In this document: positions 1 to 12,230 of the stretch, in pieces | Numbering within the stretch: position 1 is the first letter of the stretch | Layout of the letters: each line of letters starts with the position of its first letter | From: Neurospora intermedia | Taxonomy: Eukaryota; Ascomycota; Sordariomycetes; Sordariales; Sordariaceae | NCBI GenBank assembly: GCA_037102815.1 | Contig: BTPP01000006.1 | Coordinates: forward strand, 434,001-498,000 | DNA: 64,000 nucleotides | Direction: 5' to 3' | Position numbers and translations under genes: made by a program | Notes under the pieces: model-generated | The model's input: the letters and a program-made list of their open reading frames with translations, nothing else | Databases searched by the model: none | Told to the model about the DNA's origin: nothing

Positions 1-1378
1 ATACCCGCCAATACTATAAATAGAATTTATTTTCGAGGTCGGTATTATTATATAGAGTACCCAGCCGGCAATATTTATAAATACTAGACTTAATATACTT
101 ATCTACTATAGCCCGAGTAATATTATATATTAGGTAAAAGAAATAGTTGTCGTTGGGGTTTAAGTTTAGATTTGAATTTGGACCGGGGTTTTAACCAATA
201 TTAGGATTATAATCTTCTATATTATCCCTATTTATATTATTATCCAGGTTGTTATTTATATTATTTTTTTAATTATTATCCCTATTATATATACTAACGT
301 TATATCTTTTCTAACTTTCAAAGGAAGGGGTAATTGAGACTTATTAATTATTATAATAATAATAATAATAATTATACCGAATTTAATTAATTTAGCGACG
401 GGCTATAGTAGTATTAGGAAAATCCTAGGTAAAAAGTATAATTAGAAGTTATATTTATATTCTTTATTTTAAATAAATATACTTACGAGTTCTTTCCTAT
501 AGGAAAGAAAGGTATAATTGAACGTATAATACGATTTTGATCTTGAAGTTATATATTAATATTAATAATTCTTCGAGATTATTGTACTAGTTGGGCTGGA
601 GCCGGTACCGGGGTTGGAGCTAGGGTTAGAGCCGGTACTAGGATTAATACCGGTACTAGGGGTCTTTAGTATAATATTAGTATAGGGGGTACTATTAGTA
701 GTACTATTAGTAGTACTATGGGCAGAAATAGCTGTAGTTCCTGCTCTAGTAGCTTATTGAATTTTTCTTCGCGGGCAACTATTCTAGCGGGTTAGAATTA
801 CTAGTTTAGAATTATTAGAGCTATAGTTTAATGGGGTTAAGAATGGGGTTAGAATAGTCGAAGTAGTAAAGGTCTTAGCGGGGGAGGACTTAGCGGTTAC
901 TATATTAATTATTATACCGGTTATAATCGGTTAGAAGGAGGGGATAGTTTGGTAGTATCTCTTTTCTTATAGCGTATAGCTTATTAATAATATTAGTTGT
1001 TTAATAGGCCGATTAACCGATATTGTCCGAATTGTACCTATAACCCCCCGCGGTTCGGATTATAGTATTACCTATTACTAGGCATCCTATTTACTTATAG
1101 GTAGTAAGACAATACGGTATACTAGGATTCTATTAATAGGATTTACGTATTTTTAAGGATTTACTATTAAGTGGATAATACCGGTTAGTTAGTAAAGGGA
1201 ATGCTAGGGATAGTAATAGATAGGGACCTAATAGATAGGTACTTACCTCTATTTATTTATTATAGTATTCTTTACAATTTTGAACGAACTTAGTAGGATT
1301 TCGCTTATTAATAAACTCGGGGTTAGGCTTATATTAATAATATATCTTATAATATTTAGTAGGTATATTTATAATAAT

Positions 1379-1448
1379 AAAAGGAAAGAAACCCTTAGAA
1401 AGAAAGAAACCCCTAGATAGAAGGAAACCCCTAAATAGAAAAGGAAAT
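1379..1448. repeat. Short tandem repeat, about 18-bp unit
   Basis: About four imperfect copies of a purine-rich unit built on AGAAAGAAACCCCTAGAT follow one another. The copies differ by a few A/G changes and small length differences. Confidence 0.6.
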
Positions 1449-1514
1449 CCTCCGTACCTACGATAATAGGTTAGTAATAGTAAGTAAATGGATAAGAAGA
1501 GGAGAATTGATTTC

Positions 1515-1932
1515 GATAGACGGGATTTAAAAGTCGGGATTTATATTTACTATTGAATTTAGGGTAATACTTAGTCCCGTTAATTTTCTTACAGGAATAG
1601 AACTTTGGGTTGGTTATAAGGAGGATAGTTTGTATTGAGATAATTTGGTCGCTCTAGAGTTTGAAAATATAATAATCTATTTCGTTATAAATATAAACTT
1701 CGCCTAGTTTTAGAGTACTTGGTTTATTATTAGCCTTAATAGTCTTACGAGGGCTAATACTAGAGACGGTACTTAGTTTATTATTGGCCTTAATAGTCTT
1801 ACGAAGGCTAATACTACGAGTTTAGAGCGAAGTACCGACTTGAAAAGTTGGGATCTATATCTACTATCGAATTCAAGGTAATACCCAATCCTATTAACTT
1901 TCTTACGGGGATAGAACTTTAGGTTAGTAATA
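1515..1932. repeat. Pair of about 90-bp direct repeats flanking two hairpin repeats
   Basis: The stretch at about 1515-1608 recurs at about 1840-1932; both contain the words GGGATTTATATTTACTAT or a close variant and a GGGATAGAACTTT-like end. Between them, at about 1718-1760 and 1770-1815, two copies of a unit with inverted arms (TTAGCCTTAATAGTC and its partner CGAGGGCTAAT) can form hairpins. This layout suits the untranslated or terminal region of a transposon. Confidence 0.5.
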
Positions 1933-2270
1933 AGTAGAGGAGAAAGTTTGAGATTCGAGATTGGGGGGGAGGCGAAATTCTTATACCCTGCGCGGGCTAC
2001 TTTGCCGGTTAGTCGCCGGTCGCTTACCGGATAGGGAGACTACTACCTTTTAGTAATATATATTTATAGACGTTAGAATAATTTATTTGGCGGTGAGTAG
2101 GGTAATAGAAATTAAATTATAGTAATAATATTAGTATTAGTATTAGGTATTAGTAACGAAGTTAAGGTTAAATAGCGGGAGGGAGGATTGCGACGTAAAT
2201 AGCTACGACGTAAACGGCTAGCTAGTACGGGTGCTAAATTGCCCGATCTAGGCTGCCAGTCGCTTGCTAA

Positions 2271-2583
2271 ACCAATTTGCCAGCTGTATAATATATGTAA
2301 ATGCTAGAAAGGGAAAGACCCAGTGCATTCTAGCGCGGACTATTAAAAATACTATCCCCGAATTGACTAATTAGAAATATGCTTAGTAAAACGCCCTAAC
2401 CAGTTGTAGGGCTGTACTACGTATTTGACTAATGAGAGGCCGAGAAACTATTGTACGAAGACCTGACTATAGACGAACCGTCCTTCAATAGTCCGTTCGG
2501 TAAATGCGGGTTATAGAACTATGAGCCCCTCTGAGATAGTGAATGTCATCCACCTCTGAACAGTTGAAGCACGCTTCAATTAA
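2271..2583. other. Low-RIP island, nature unknown
   Basis: This stretch keeps ordinary CA and TG dinucleotides (for example AATGTCATCCACCTCTGAAC near 2543) while DNA on both sides is heavily converted to TA. No start-to-stop frame longer than about 60 codons and no known motif is visible. It ends exactly where LINE copy G begins. It may be single-copy DNA, or too short a repeat to trigger RIP. Confidence 0.45.
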
Positions 2584-5280
2584 ATAGCCTCTTTACTAAA
2601 TTTAGGAGTAAGGTTGGTAATAGTAAATTTATATTATTATTCTAATTTTACTACTATTACCGTTAAATAATAATTGTAGTACAATATTTATTCCCGATTC
2701 GTTATATCCTCTAACTACTCTTCTCTATTAATAACTATTAATTTTAGAATTTATAATAATAGTAATAACTAAATCCCTAATTCCGAGGGGGGGCTAACTA
2801 TTATTATTAGTAACTTCTCCGTTAGTACTTATATTTTAGTTTATTAAATTTTAGCTATACTACTTTTTAATTTATTAATAGGTAGTTAACCCTTAGTTTA
2901 TTGTATTTAAATATAATTAGAAATTTAAATTGCGGTCCTCCGGACGAACTGGGCTTAGTCCGTCCGGGCGAGCTTCTCTTTAAAAGCCTGGACCCTTTTA
3001 TTAAAATAGAAGTCGAACGGTAGATAAAAGGTTTCCGTTTCTAAATTTTGTACTAATATAACGTTATACGTTCTAATAATAATTTTTAAAAATTTAGTTT
3101 AATATTTCACTAATTTAATAATTATTCCCTAAAGTTTTCTATAAATTTTAATTAATTAGTAGAATATTAAAGCTCCGTATATAATAGTACTATAAATATA
3201 TTTAGTATATATTTTCTTTATTCGAATAAAGGAGTAACTCTATATTTTTATTATTAATCTTATAAATATATTTATTTATATTATTATTTTCTTTTTTACT
3301 ACTTCTACGTAAGTTTTATAATTAAATTTATAATTTAATTAAACCCTTAGGAATTATACTAATTCTATTAGTTAAAGTACTACTTCTCTAAATTAGAGAA
3401 TTTCCATCTTTAATACCTTCGTCCGTATAAAATATATTAATTCCATTTTAATTACTTTGAATTCTATACCTCTCGCCCCTACTTATTTTAAATATATTTC
3501 CTATATTATTTATAGCGTCCGGTAATTTTCTTCGGTAGTATAAATTATTATTATAATATTAGTATCATCGGCGAAGCCGATTATAATTATATTTAGGATT
3601 ATTACTAATTTCCAGTATAGTAGAATAATAAAGAGAATAAATAGAATAGGGGAGAGGGGGGAACTTTACGGTACTTTAATAGTAATTATATAAGGGCGGG
3701 AAGTTTTATTATTAAAGAAGAAAGATCCTCTTCTTCCGGTAATAAAATTTACTATTTATTGAATAATTTATATTAGGAATTATATTTCCTATAGGGTATA
3801 TAAAAATTACCTATAATTAATTCTATTAAATGCTCCTTTTAAATTTAGGAGTATAAGGGATATTACAACCCTAAACTTTTGAGCTATATATATTATATTA
3901 GTAATTACCCGGATTATAAACTTTATTAAACGGTCTACCCGGTTATTTATCTAACCCTTTAGTAGGAGGTTGAATTCTTCGGCTATTTATATAAACCTTT
4001 TAATTACAAATATTTCGAAGATTTTTCCTATATTATTAAATAGTAATATTAGCCTTTATATGCCTACTAGCTTCTATTAGGCGGCGCTCTTCTTAAATTT
4101 TTTAAGGATAATTACTTTCGTATCTTTAAACCGCTATAGGAAATATCCGAGCCGGAGGCTAGCGGATACTAAATATATTATAGCCTATTAGAATAATTAC
4201 CTATATAATTTTACAAATTTATTTAAATATTAATTAATTCTAGGGGCTTTATTAAATATTATCCGGGAAAATACATTCTAAACGTCCTCCTTATTAATTA
4301 ATTTACTAATAATTATCGGTTTAGTACTATTTAATAGTTTAATTTAATTTAGTAGGTAATTTATTAGGACTTTTACTTTTAAGAAGAAATAATTAGTAAA
4401 AATTTCGGCCTTATTATTATAATTTCCAATTTTTATTATTCCTTCGTAAATTTAAAGGGTTAGTAATTTGGACGGGTTTATTAATTAGTAACTTCGGATA
4501 TAGGCCTATTATTCTAGGGGTTAAAGTCGATTTAGGTTCTTCGAAATTTCGGCGACGCTATTATACTATATAGTTTATTAGGCTTTTATAATTATCCTTT
4601 TCTTTTTTATTATAATTTTAATAAAATCTTTTTAATTCAATATTATTTAGTATTTAAATTACTCTTAATATATTTTCTGTACTTCTTTTATTATTATTTT
4701 ATATTCTAATATTTATTAATTTACTTTCCTCCTTCGACCTTTCTTTTAGTACGGGATAAATTCCTTTATAATACTTATAAATTCCCTATCGAACCTACAA
4801 AAGACGAATTTAAAATTTTCTATTATATTAATCCTTTTTAGGACCGATATCCGTTTCTCCAATATTTCTTTTACTTTTATTATATTTATAAGATTTTAAT
4901 TATATTTTCCTTCTTCTTCTATTTTTTTATTTTTTCTTCCTATTTAAACCTAAATTTCTTAAGGGTAATAGTCCGAACTAATTTATTCGTATCTCTATAT
5001 TCCTTAATATTCGGCCTTAACCCCGGGTAATAATTATATATAATTAATTATCCTATCCCTCTCTCTTTATATTATATTTTTAAACTTTATTAATTTATTA
5101 TAAAGGGTAAATAAATTAAATTTTTAATATTATACTTATATAAAGAAGCGAATAGCCCTTAAATTAATCCTATTCTCTAAATTCCAATTAGGATAATAAA
5201 AATTATAATCCCTAATTATAATTAAATTTCCCGCTAGGGGTCCAACCTTAATAAATTTAAAGAATAGCAATCCCTATTAA
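2583..5280 (-). mobile_element. LINE copy G (Tad1-like), part 1: endonuclease/RT portion
   Basis: Minus-strand non-LTR retrotransposon, collinear with about 7435-10135 of copy A. It covers the endonuclease, the reverse transcriptase and the start of the C-terminal region; the last 2.1 kb of the element is absent. Copy A is inserted at 5280/5281, duplicating AGCAATCCCTATTAA (5266-5280 and 12231-12245). The remainder of G continues at 12231. Its left edge abuts a low-RIP island without a clear target duplication. Confidence 0.85.
2590..5280 (-). pseudogene. ORF2 remnant of LINE G: APE endonuclease and reverse transcriptase
   Basis: The palm motif SPLSP-ILF lies near 3630-3655. The catalytic box reads GFADDTN at 3561-3581, with both aspartates intact at 3564-3569. 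Copies A and D have Asn-Asn there (FVNN, FANN), as expected from RIP of GAT to AAT, so G shows the ancestral motif. The frame holds many TAA/TAG stops and is dead. In living Tad-type LINEs this protein nicks the target and reverse-transcribes the element RNA there. Confidence 0.8.
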
Positions 5281-5674
5281 ATAATATTCTTATTCCCAGA
5301 CTATAAACTATAGTGCCCTATTGGCATGGGGTCCTTCTCCAGTTCTTTGGAGGGGAAAACTATAAAGCGTTAAGCGCCCCCGGATAAAAACCTCTAGTTC
5401 TATCTCGGCCGTAGTTTACTACGCCGCTCCTACTTTGCTTATAGCTATGACGGTTCTCACCTACCGCTACAGCGAATATAATCTCGTCTCTTCCACCGCT
5501 ATATCGTCCTAATACTAGAATAATAGGAATAATAGGAATAGGACCAAACCCGGTACGCTACTTCCTTCGCCGCCTTTCTATTTTACTCCCTACTATTCCT
5601 TCCTCCGCCTTCTCCCTACTTCCCTATTTTATTTTCCTATTTCCTACCCTACTTCTTCACTTCCTTCCCCCGTT

Positions 5675-7430
5675 TATAAATACTTCCGCCCTATTATTTA
5701 CTTTCCTACTCCGCAGTTCTACCTCTATTTGTATTAGTATAAGGACCCCTTCCTTCGTTTATATAATCCCCCTTGTAGCGCCCTTCCTAGTCCTTCTCCT
5801 CCTTCTTTTCTATTATAATTTCTATTAAAATAGCTTCTTCCGGCCGCTATTATCCTAGCCCTATTAATTTAATTTCCAACGCGGAGGGTTCTTCCCTTAT
5901 TATATCCCTAAGCCTTATATCCCCTACGGTCCCTTCGGTTGTACCCTTAGAGCCCGCGTTCTTTACTTATACTTTTTATAATTTTATTAATAATTATCCC
6001 CTTTAGAACCGGTACAACTTCCTCTTCTTCTTTTCCAGTCCTTATACTAACTTAATTAGTATTATTTATAAAATCCCTTACCTTTACTATATTTTAAATT
6101 TCGCTTCCGTTTTATATTCTAATAATAATAGGCCTAATTCCCCCGGTACTTTTTAAAAAGTTATTACTAATAAGGTTTATTTTATTTCGTTTATTAATAG
6201 GTTATTCGTTCTTTATATTCCCTTTCCGTTATTTAATTCCGTTTTTAATTAACGGTACTTAGAACGCTACTTACAATTATACTTCCAATAAATATATATT
6301 AAACGTTCCTATTAGTCTCTACAACGCTTATAACGCTATTTAGGCGGTAACTATTATTATAGTAGTAAATAATTAAAATAGGTTTAATTTTAACCTAGAT
6401 ATCTTTATTTATATTACTAATAATTTTACTAATTATATATATACCCGTCTAGAGCGGAACGGCCTTCTTACCGACTATAAATATTTTCTTTATACCTTAA
6501 ACTATAATATTATTAAATAGTAATAAAAAAATTATTACAAATTGGTTACGAAGGACGTTCGTTATAATTGTATTCCTTCCCTACCTAGTAATAGTACTAT
6601 AAATCCGGTTCGGATTACGTCCGGTTCTAACGGTAGTACTATTACTCTTACGCGTATTGTATCCGGCAATAGTAATTATACTACTCCTATTTATACGGTT
6701 TCTAATTCTAATAGTAATAGTAATTCTATTTCTAGCAACCTTATAGCCGTTAATACTCCCGGTTGCGCCCTTATAAATAATAATTAAGTCTAATAATATT
6801 ATAAGGTTATTATAAACTAAATTTATATAATAGAACTATTCAAATAATTTTTTAAGTATAATTAAACGCTCGTTAAATAATACTTTTCGGTTCTTACTAT
6901 AGCTATAACTTAAATAGTTTTTATAGTTAGTACAAATATTTCTTCTTTATTCCCGTCCTATTATTTTAGTATTATTAATATTCTATTTTCTTCTTAAAAG
7001 TACTTTACAATTTCCTTATATTACTCTTCTTCTAATTCGATTACTAGACGGTACTTTCTCAACCTCCCTAATTTTAATATTTATAATAGAATCTTTTCGG
7101 TTTTAATTCTATTATTTAAGTATTTTTAAAGTTCTTCCTTCGTTAATAATTACGCTTTTAGGTTTAATTAGAAGATAATATTTATATTAAAGTAATTTAG
7201 GATAATATAGGCGAACGTTTTTTTTTCGAATTTATAAATATAAATAGGAGTTAGGACGTTCAGTATTTTCTTCTAATAGAGGAAGGCCTAGAAGCTAATA
7301 ATTTCCGTTCTAGTTTAAATAAGGAGGGAATTTTTCGCTTTAATTAATAAATATAACTCTTCCTCGTTTTCTTCTAATTATTAGCATCTTCCTTTCTTCT
7401 TCTTTATATTGATTATATATTATTGGATAG
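5675..7430 (+). pseudogene. Possible antisense gene carried in the LINE 3' region (copy A)
   Basis: On the strand opposite the LINE, a CT-rich stretch and a TATA-box-like TATAAATA (5675-5682) precede a degenerate start (ATA at 5830, context AAAATAGCTTC). The frame that follows reads ASSGRYYPSPINLISNAEGS and continues as Ser/Thr/Pro-rich protein. An 81-codon piece is still open at 6542-6787, and its homologue in copy C is open for 68 codons (27268-27474). Copy B has GTAAGT (16923) followed about 50 nt later by CTAATTAG, as in a short fungal intron, but the exon phases do not fit cleanly. I recognise no family. It could also be chance open antisense to a long ORF2 tail. Confidence 0.3.
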
Positions 7431-7449
7431 CCTCTCTATTAAATTTAGG

Positions 7450-10400
7450 GGTAAGGTTAATAATAGTAAATTTGTACTATTACTCTAATTTTACTATTAC
7501 TACCGCTAGGTGGTAATTATAGTACAATACCTATTTCTAATTTATTATATCCTTTAATTACTCTTCTTTATTAACGGCTATTAATTTTAGAATTTACAAT
7601 AATAATAATAATTGAATCCTTAATTCCGAGGGGGGGCTAATTACTATTACTAGTAATTTTTCTATTAATATTTATATTTTAGCCTATTAAGCTTTAACTA
7701 TACTATTTTTTAATTTATTAGTAGGTAGTCAACTTCTAGTTCGTTATATTTAGATATAGTTAGAGATTTAAATTATAGTCCCCCGGACGAACCGGGTTTG
7801 GTTTATTTAAACGAGCCTTTTTTTAAAGGCCTAGACTTTTTTATTAAAGTAGAGGTCGAATAGTAGATAAAAGGTTTCTATTTCTAAATTTTATACCGGT
7901 ATAATTTTATACGCCCCGGCAATAATTTTTAAATATTTAATTTAATATTTCACTAACCTAATTACTATCCCCCGAAATTTACTATAAACTTTAGTCAGTT
8001 AGTAGAATATTAAGGTTTTATATATAATAATATTACGGATATATTTAATATATATTTCCTTTGCCCGAATAAAGGAGTAACCTTATATTTTTACTATTAA
8101 TCTTATAAGTATATTTATTTATATTATTATTTTTTTTTTTATTACTTTTATATAAATTTTATAATTAAGTTTATAGTCTAGTTAGACCTTTAGGAATTGT
8201 ATCGATTCTATTAGTTGAAGTACTATTTCTTCGAGTTAGAGAGTTTCTATTCTTAGTACCTTCGTCCGTATAAAATATATTAATTCCGTTTTAATTACTT
8301 CGAATTTTATACTTCTTACCCTTACCTATTTTAAATATATTTCCTATACTATTTATAGCGTCCGGTAGTTTTCTTTAATAGTACGGGCTATTATTATAAT
8401 ATTAGTATTATTAACGAAGCTAATTATAATTATATTCGGGATTATTATTAATTTCTAATATAGTAGGGTAATAAAGAGAATAAATAAAATAGGGGAGAGG
8501 GGGGAACTTTGCAGTACTTTAGCGGTAATTGTGTAGGGGCGGGAGGTTTTATTATTAAAGAAGAGAGAGCTTTTTCTTTTAGTAATAAAGTTCGTTATTT
8601 ATTGAATAATTTATATTGGGAATTATATTTCTTATAGGGTATATAGAAATTATTTATAATTAATTCTATTGAACGTTCCTTTTAAATTTAAGAGTATAAG
8701 GGACGTTACGGCCCCGAACTTTTAAGTTATATATATTATATTAGTAATTACCCGGACTATAAATTCTATTGAACGGCCTGCCCGATTACTTATCTAGCCC
8801 TTTAGTAGGAAATTAAACTCTTTGGTTATTTGTATAAGCTTTTTAACTATAAGCGTTTCGAAGATTTTTTCTATATTATTAAGTAGCGATATTAGCCTTT
8901 ATACGTCCCCTAGCTTTTATTAGGCGGTATTCTTTCCGGGCTTTTTAAGGATAATTATTTTCGTATTTTTAAATTATTGTAGGAAATATCCGAGTTAGAG
9001 GCTGGCAGATATTAAATATATTATAGTTTATTAGAACGGTTATTTATATATTTTTAGAAATTTATTTGAGTATTAATTAATCCCGGGGGCTTTATTAGGC
9101 GCTATCTAAGAGAATATATTTTAAACGTCCTCTTCGTCAATTAATTTATTAATAATTATTAGTTTAATACTATTTAGCAGTTTAATTTAGTCCGGTAGGT
9201 AATCTATTAGGACTTCTACCTTCGGGAAGAAACGATTAGTAAAGATTTTAATTTTATTACTATAATTTCCAACTTCTATTACTCCTTTATAAATTTAAAA
9301 GGTTAGTAGTTTGGGTAAGTCTATTAACCTATAATTTTAGGTATAGGCCTATTATTCTAAGGGTTAAAATCGATTTGGATTCTTCGAAGCTTCGGCGATA
9401 CTATTATACTACATAGTTTATTGAATTTTTATAATTATCTTTTTCTTTTTTATTATAGTTTTAATAAAATCCTTTTAGTTCGATATTATTCAGTATTTAA
9501 ACTATTTCTAATATATTTTCCGTACTTTTTTTATTATTATTTTATATTCTAATATTTATTAATTTACTCTCCTCCTTCGATTTTTTTTCTAGTGCGGGAC
9601 GAATTCCTCTACGATATTTGTAAATTCTTTATCGAATTTACGAAAGGCGAATTTAAAATCCTCTATTATATCGATTTTTTCTAGGACTGATATCTGTTTT
9701 TCCGTTGCTTCTTTTATTTTTATTGTATTTATAAGATTCTAATTATATTTTCCTTCTTCTTCTACTTTTTTATTTTTTTTTTTTATTTAGATTTAAATTT
9801 CTTAAGGGTAGTGGTCCGAGCCGGTCTACTCGTACTTCTACGTTCCCTAGTATTTGGCTTTAATTTTGGGTAATAATTATATATAATTGATTATTCTATC
9901 CCTTTCTCCTTGTATTGCATTTTTGAATTTTATTAATTTATTGCGGAGGGTAAGTAGATTAAATTTTTAGTATTATACTTATATAAGGAGGCGAACGGCC
10001 CTTGGGTTGGTTTTATTCTTTAAATTCTAATTAGGATAATAGAAATTGTAATCCCCGATTGCGATTAGGTTTTTTATTGGGGGCCCAATTTCGAAAAATT
10101 TAAGGAGTAGCGATTCTTATTAATATTCTAATATTCTTTATATAAAGATAGGAGAGTAAATAGAAAAGACGGTCGTTGGTTCCCTTAGGCTTTTGAATAT
10201 TATTATAGTTTAATTTTTTCCGGTTTGGAAATTTAGGTCTTTTAGATTTTATTTCTTATTTATATATATTATTGCTTTTCCCTTCTTTATATAATTGACT
10301 TTGAAATACCTTCTGCCTTTAGGACGGTAAATATTCTTATTTAGATTTCTACCTAGCTCTTAGATTATTATAATATTATAAGTCTCCTTTTATTTGAATA

Positions 10401-10560
10401 GAAGCTTTCTTTTTTCGTACGACTTCTTTACGTTCTAATAGAGTATTTTTAATTGGATTATTAATTACTTTAAAATAGGGTTCCTTCTAATCCTTCTACG
10501 GAGGATAAGGGTATTATTTCTTTAGGGGGGGCTATAATTATATAAATATTATTACTACTA
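7450..10560 (-). pseudogene. ORF2 remnant of LINE A: APE endonuclease and reverse transcriptase
   Basis: The N-terminal third reads as an AP-type endonuclease: an FSIYSPI-like strand near 10150-10170 and a degenerate GD(Y)N-HHP box near 10060. The RT palm follows, with VLQSSPLSPILFILF (SPLSPILF at 8482-8505) and the catalytic box SFVNNTN at 8401-8421 (FVDD in the living form). The thumb ends with a DLYLNKRV-like segment near 7870. Dozens of TAA/TAG codons stand at former Gln and Trp positions. I see no clear RNase H domain. A sense frame can be followed further, to about 6800, so the true C-terminus is unclear. Confidence 0.75.
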
Positions 10561-10639
10561 TATAATTAATTCTTTCCTACGCTTTAGGAATATATATAAA
10601 TATTTATTAAATTTTAAGGGTTTAACGGCTTCGGTCGGG

Positions 10640-12221
10640 AGGATAGGCCGACGATCTTCTTCGGCCGTCCTTTCTTTATAATTCTTTTAATATATTTCTC
10701 TAAGGTAGTAATAGTACGGGAATTAAGGGGGGCGTCCGGAAGGATACTTTTATTTATAATTTCTATTATTAGTTTTAATACTTTCCTAATTAGGTTTTTA
10801 TAAGGGGTGAACGTTTACAGCCTTTTAGCGTACGTAATAAACGCTTTTATAATTACCTTCCGGAGAATAGGGTATTTTTTACAATTATATATATAGTAGC
10901 CCTTTTTCTTATACAGTTTATAGTAGACGAATAATTTATTATTATTAGACGGGCAATTTACTTTACCGAAATAATCTCCTTCGTATTTAACTTCACTATA
11001 GTAGGCGTAAATATCTTTTTAATAATAGAATTTCATTATATATCCAATTCCCTAATATTTAAAGTATTATTAAACGTTATTCGAAATTTAGAACGGTTCG
11101 TATAGGTATACGCCGTTATTTTAAAGGAAGAGGTTATTTTGGAGGAAATATACTGCTAATATAGTAGCGATTTCTATTAAGAGTAGGCCTTTGTTTTTTC
11201 TATCCTTTTTTTTCTATAGCCGAACTTTAATAATAAATACCTTTAAATTTTTCTCCTTCGCTATATTCGATATAGCTTCCGCCGTAGTATAATTATTAAT
11301 ATTATTCTAAAGTACGCCCCGGATTAGTACATTTATAGTACTTATAATAATAAAAGTATTTAGGCCGAAAATTTCTTTAATCTATATTTAGTTATACTAA
11401 TACTAATTATATATAGATTCGTCGAATATAATTACGTAGTCTCCGGTTATTAGTATTTTAATAATTATTTAAATTATTAGGCCGGTATTCTTCTTACTTA
11501 AATATATAGCTAAAATTATCTTCGTATTTTTATTTAAACGGTTTATAAATTCGGTAGTAATTATTACTCCTTTAATAGTAAATTATTATTCGAAATTAGA
11601 GGGGATAAATTTTTTAATAGTAGTAAGTAATTATTAGAAGGTAGTACTAATTTTATTTAGGTTAACTTTTACTATAATATTAGCCTAATACTTCGGTACT
11701 TTTTAAACGCCTTTCTTAATCTCTTTTAAAATATCCTTCTTTAGGTCGTTAAAATCTTTTTTAGTAATAAATTAGTCGGTTTTAATTTTATTAACTTCGG
11801 ATCGTATAAACCTACTTTTTCCAACGCGTACCTTTACAAATTCGAGAAATAATTCTCAAGCCTAACAATAATCCTCGGTTAAAATAATATTATAATCTAT
11901 AGATTTATTCGCTTTAGCAATAAATTTCTTTAATATTTTATTATCTTCCTCCATTTTATCCGAAATCTTCATAGTAAGTACAACTTTAGGATTATTATAT
12001 ATTAAGATTTCTACAAGCGGGTTGTAGATACTATTTTCGAATCTACGGGCACCGCCGTCGATAGCTATCGGTAACGATAATATAACGCCGTCGCTATACT
12101 CGTCGTAGGATATTGTGAGGGACGTAAACGACCCTCCTAAGTCGATTACCGTTATTAGTTTTCGTTTTGGAGCACTCCTCGACCAGAAATCGGCGTTTCC
12201 GGTTTCAAAGCAGTTTTTCAA
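10640..12221 (-). pseudogene. ORF1 remnant of LINE A: CCHC knuckle (Gag-like) RNA-binding protein
   Basis: Its first 119 codons are still open (12221-11862). They read NADFWSRSAPKRKLITVIDLG... and a charged DKMEEDNKILKKFI segment. Further on, at about 10870-11080, lie up to three degenerate zinc knuckles: Cys-X2-Cys-X4-His-X4-Cys spacings with several Cys read as Tyr or Phe. A basic tail KRGRPKKIVG or near variant lies at about 10650-10690. ORF1 proteins of this class coat the LINE RNA. The first codon in the open frame is TTG, so the true start is uncertain. The ORF2 reading follows after about 100 bp. Confidence 0.75.
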
Positions 12222-12230
12222 TAAAGGCCT

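Larger units (their letters stand above)
1..2270. other. RIP-degraded repeat DNA, family not recognised
   Basis: TpA-rich, CpA/TpG-poor sequence with stops in all frames. On the minus strand around 590-660 a Pro/Val/Ala-rich run can be read (GGTACC/CCGG-containing repeats). That resembles a disordered protein linker but does not identify a family. I found no reverse transcriptase, integrase or transposase motif. The internal repeats are listed separately. It could be part of the LTR element whose 3' end is at 38607, or an unrelated transposon. No gene can be supported. Confidence 0.5.
5281..12230 (-). mobile_element. LINE copy A (Tad1-like), full length, inserted in G
   Basis: About 6,950 bp on the minus strand. 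The 5' end is at 12230 and the 3' end at 5281, flanked by an exact 15-bp target duplication (5266-5280 and 12231-12245). The order on the minus strand is ORF1 (knuckle protein), ORF2 (APE-RT), then about 2.1 kb ending in the conserved 3' terminus. That terminus reads ATAGTTTATAG...GGGAATAAGA with no poly(A). Eleven extra bases lie between the family 5' end (GAAAAACTGCTTTGAAACCG) and the target duplication. Heavily RIP-mutated throughout, except part of the first 300 bp. Confidence 0.9.

Noticed and set aside
1379-1448. CRISPR-like short repeats
   Set aside because: Units are contiguous and imperfect without spacers, and the genome is fungal.
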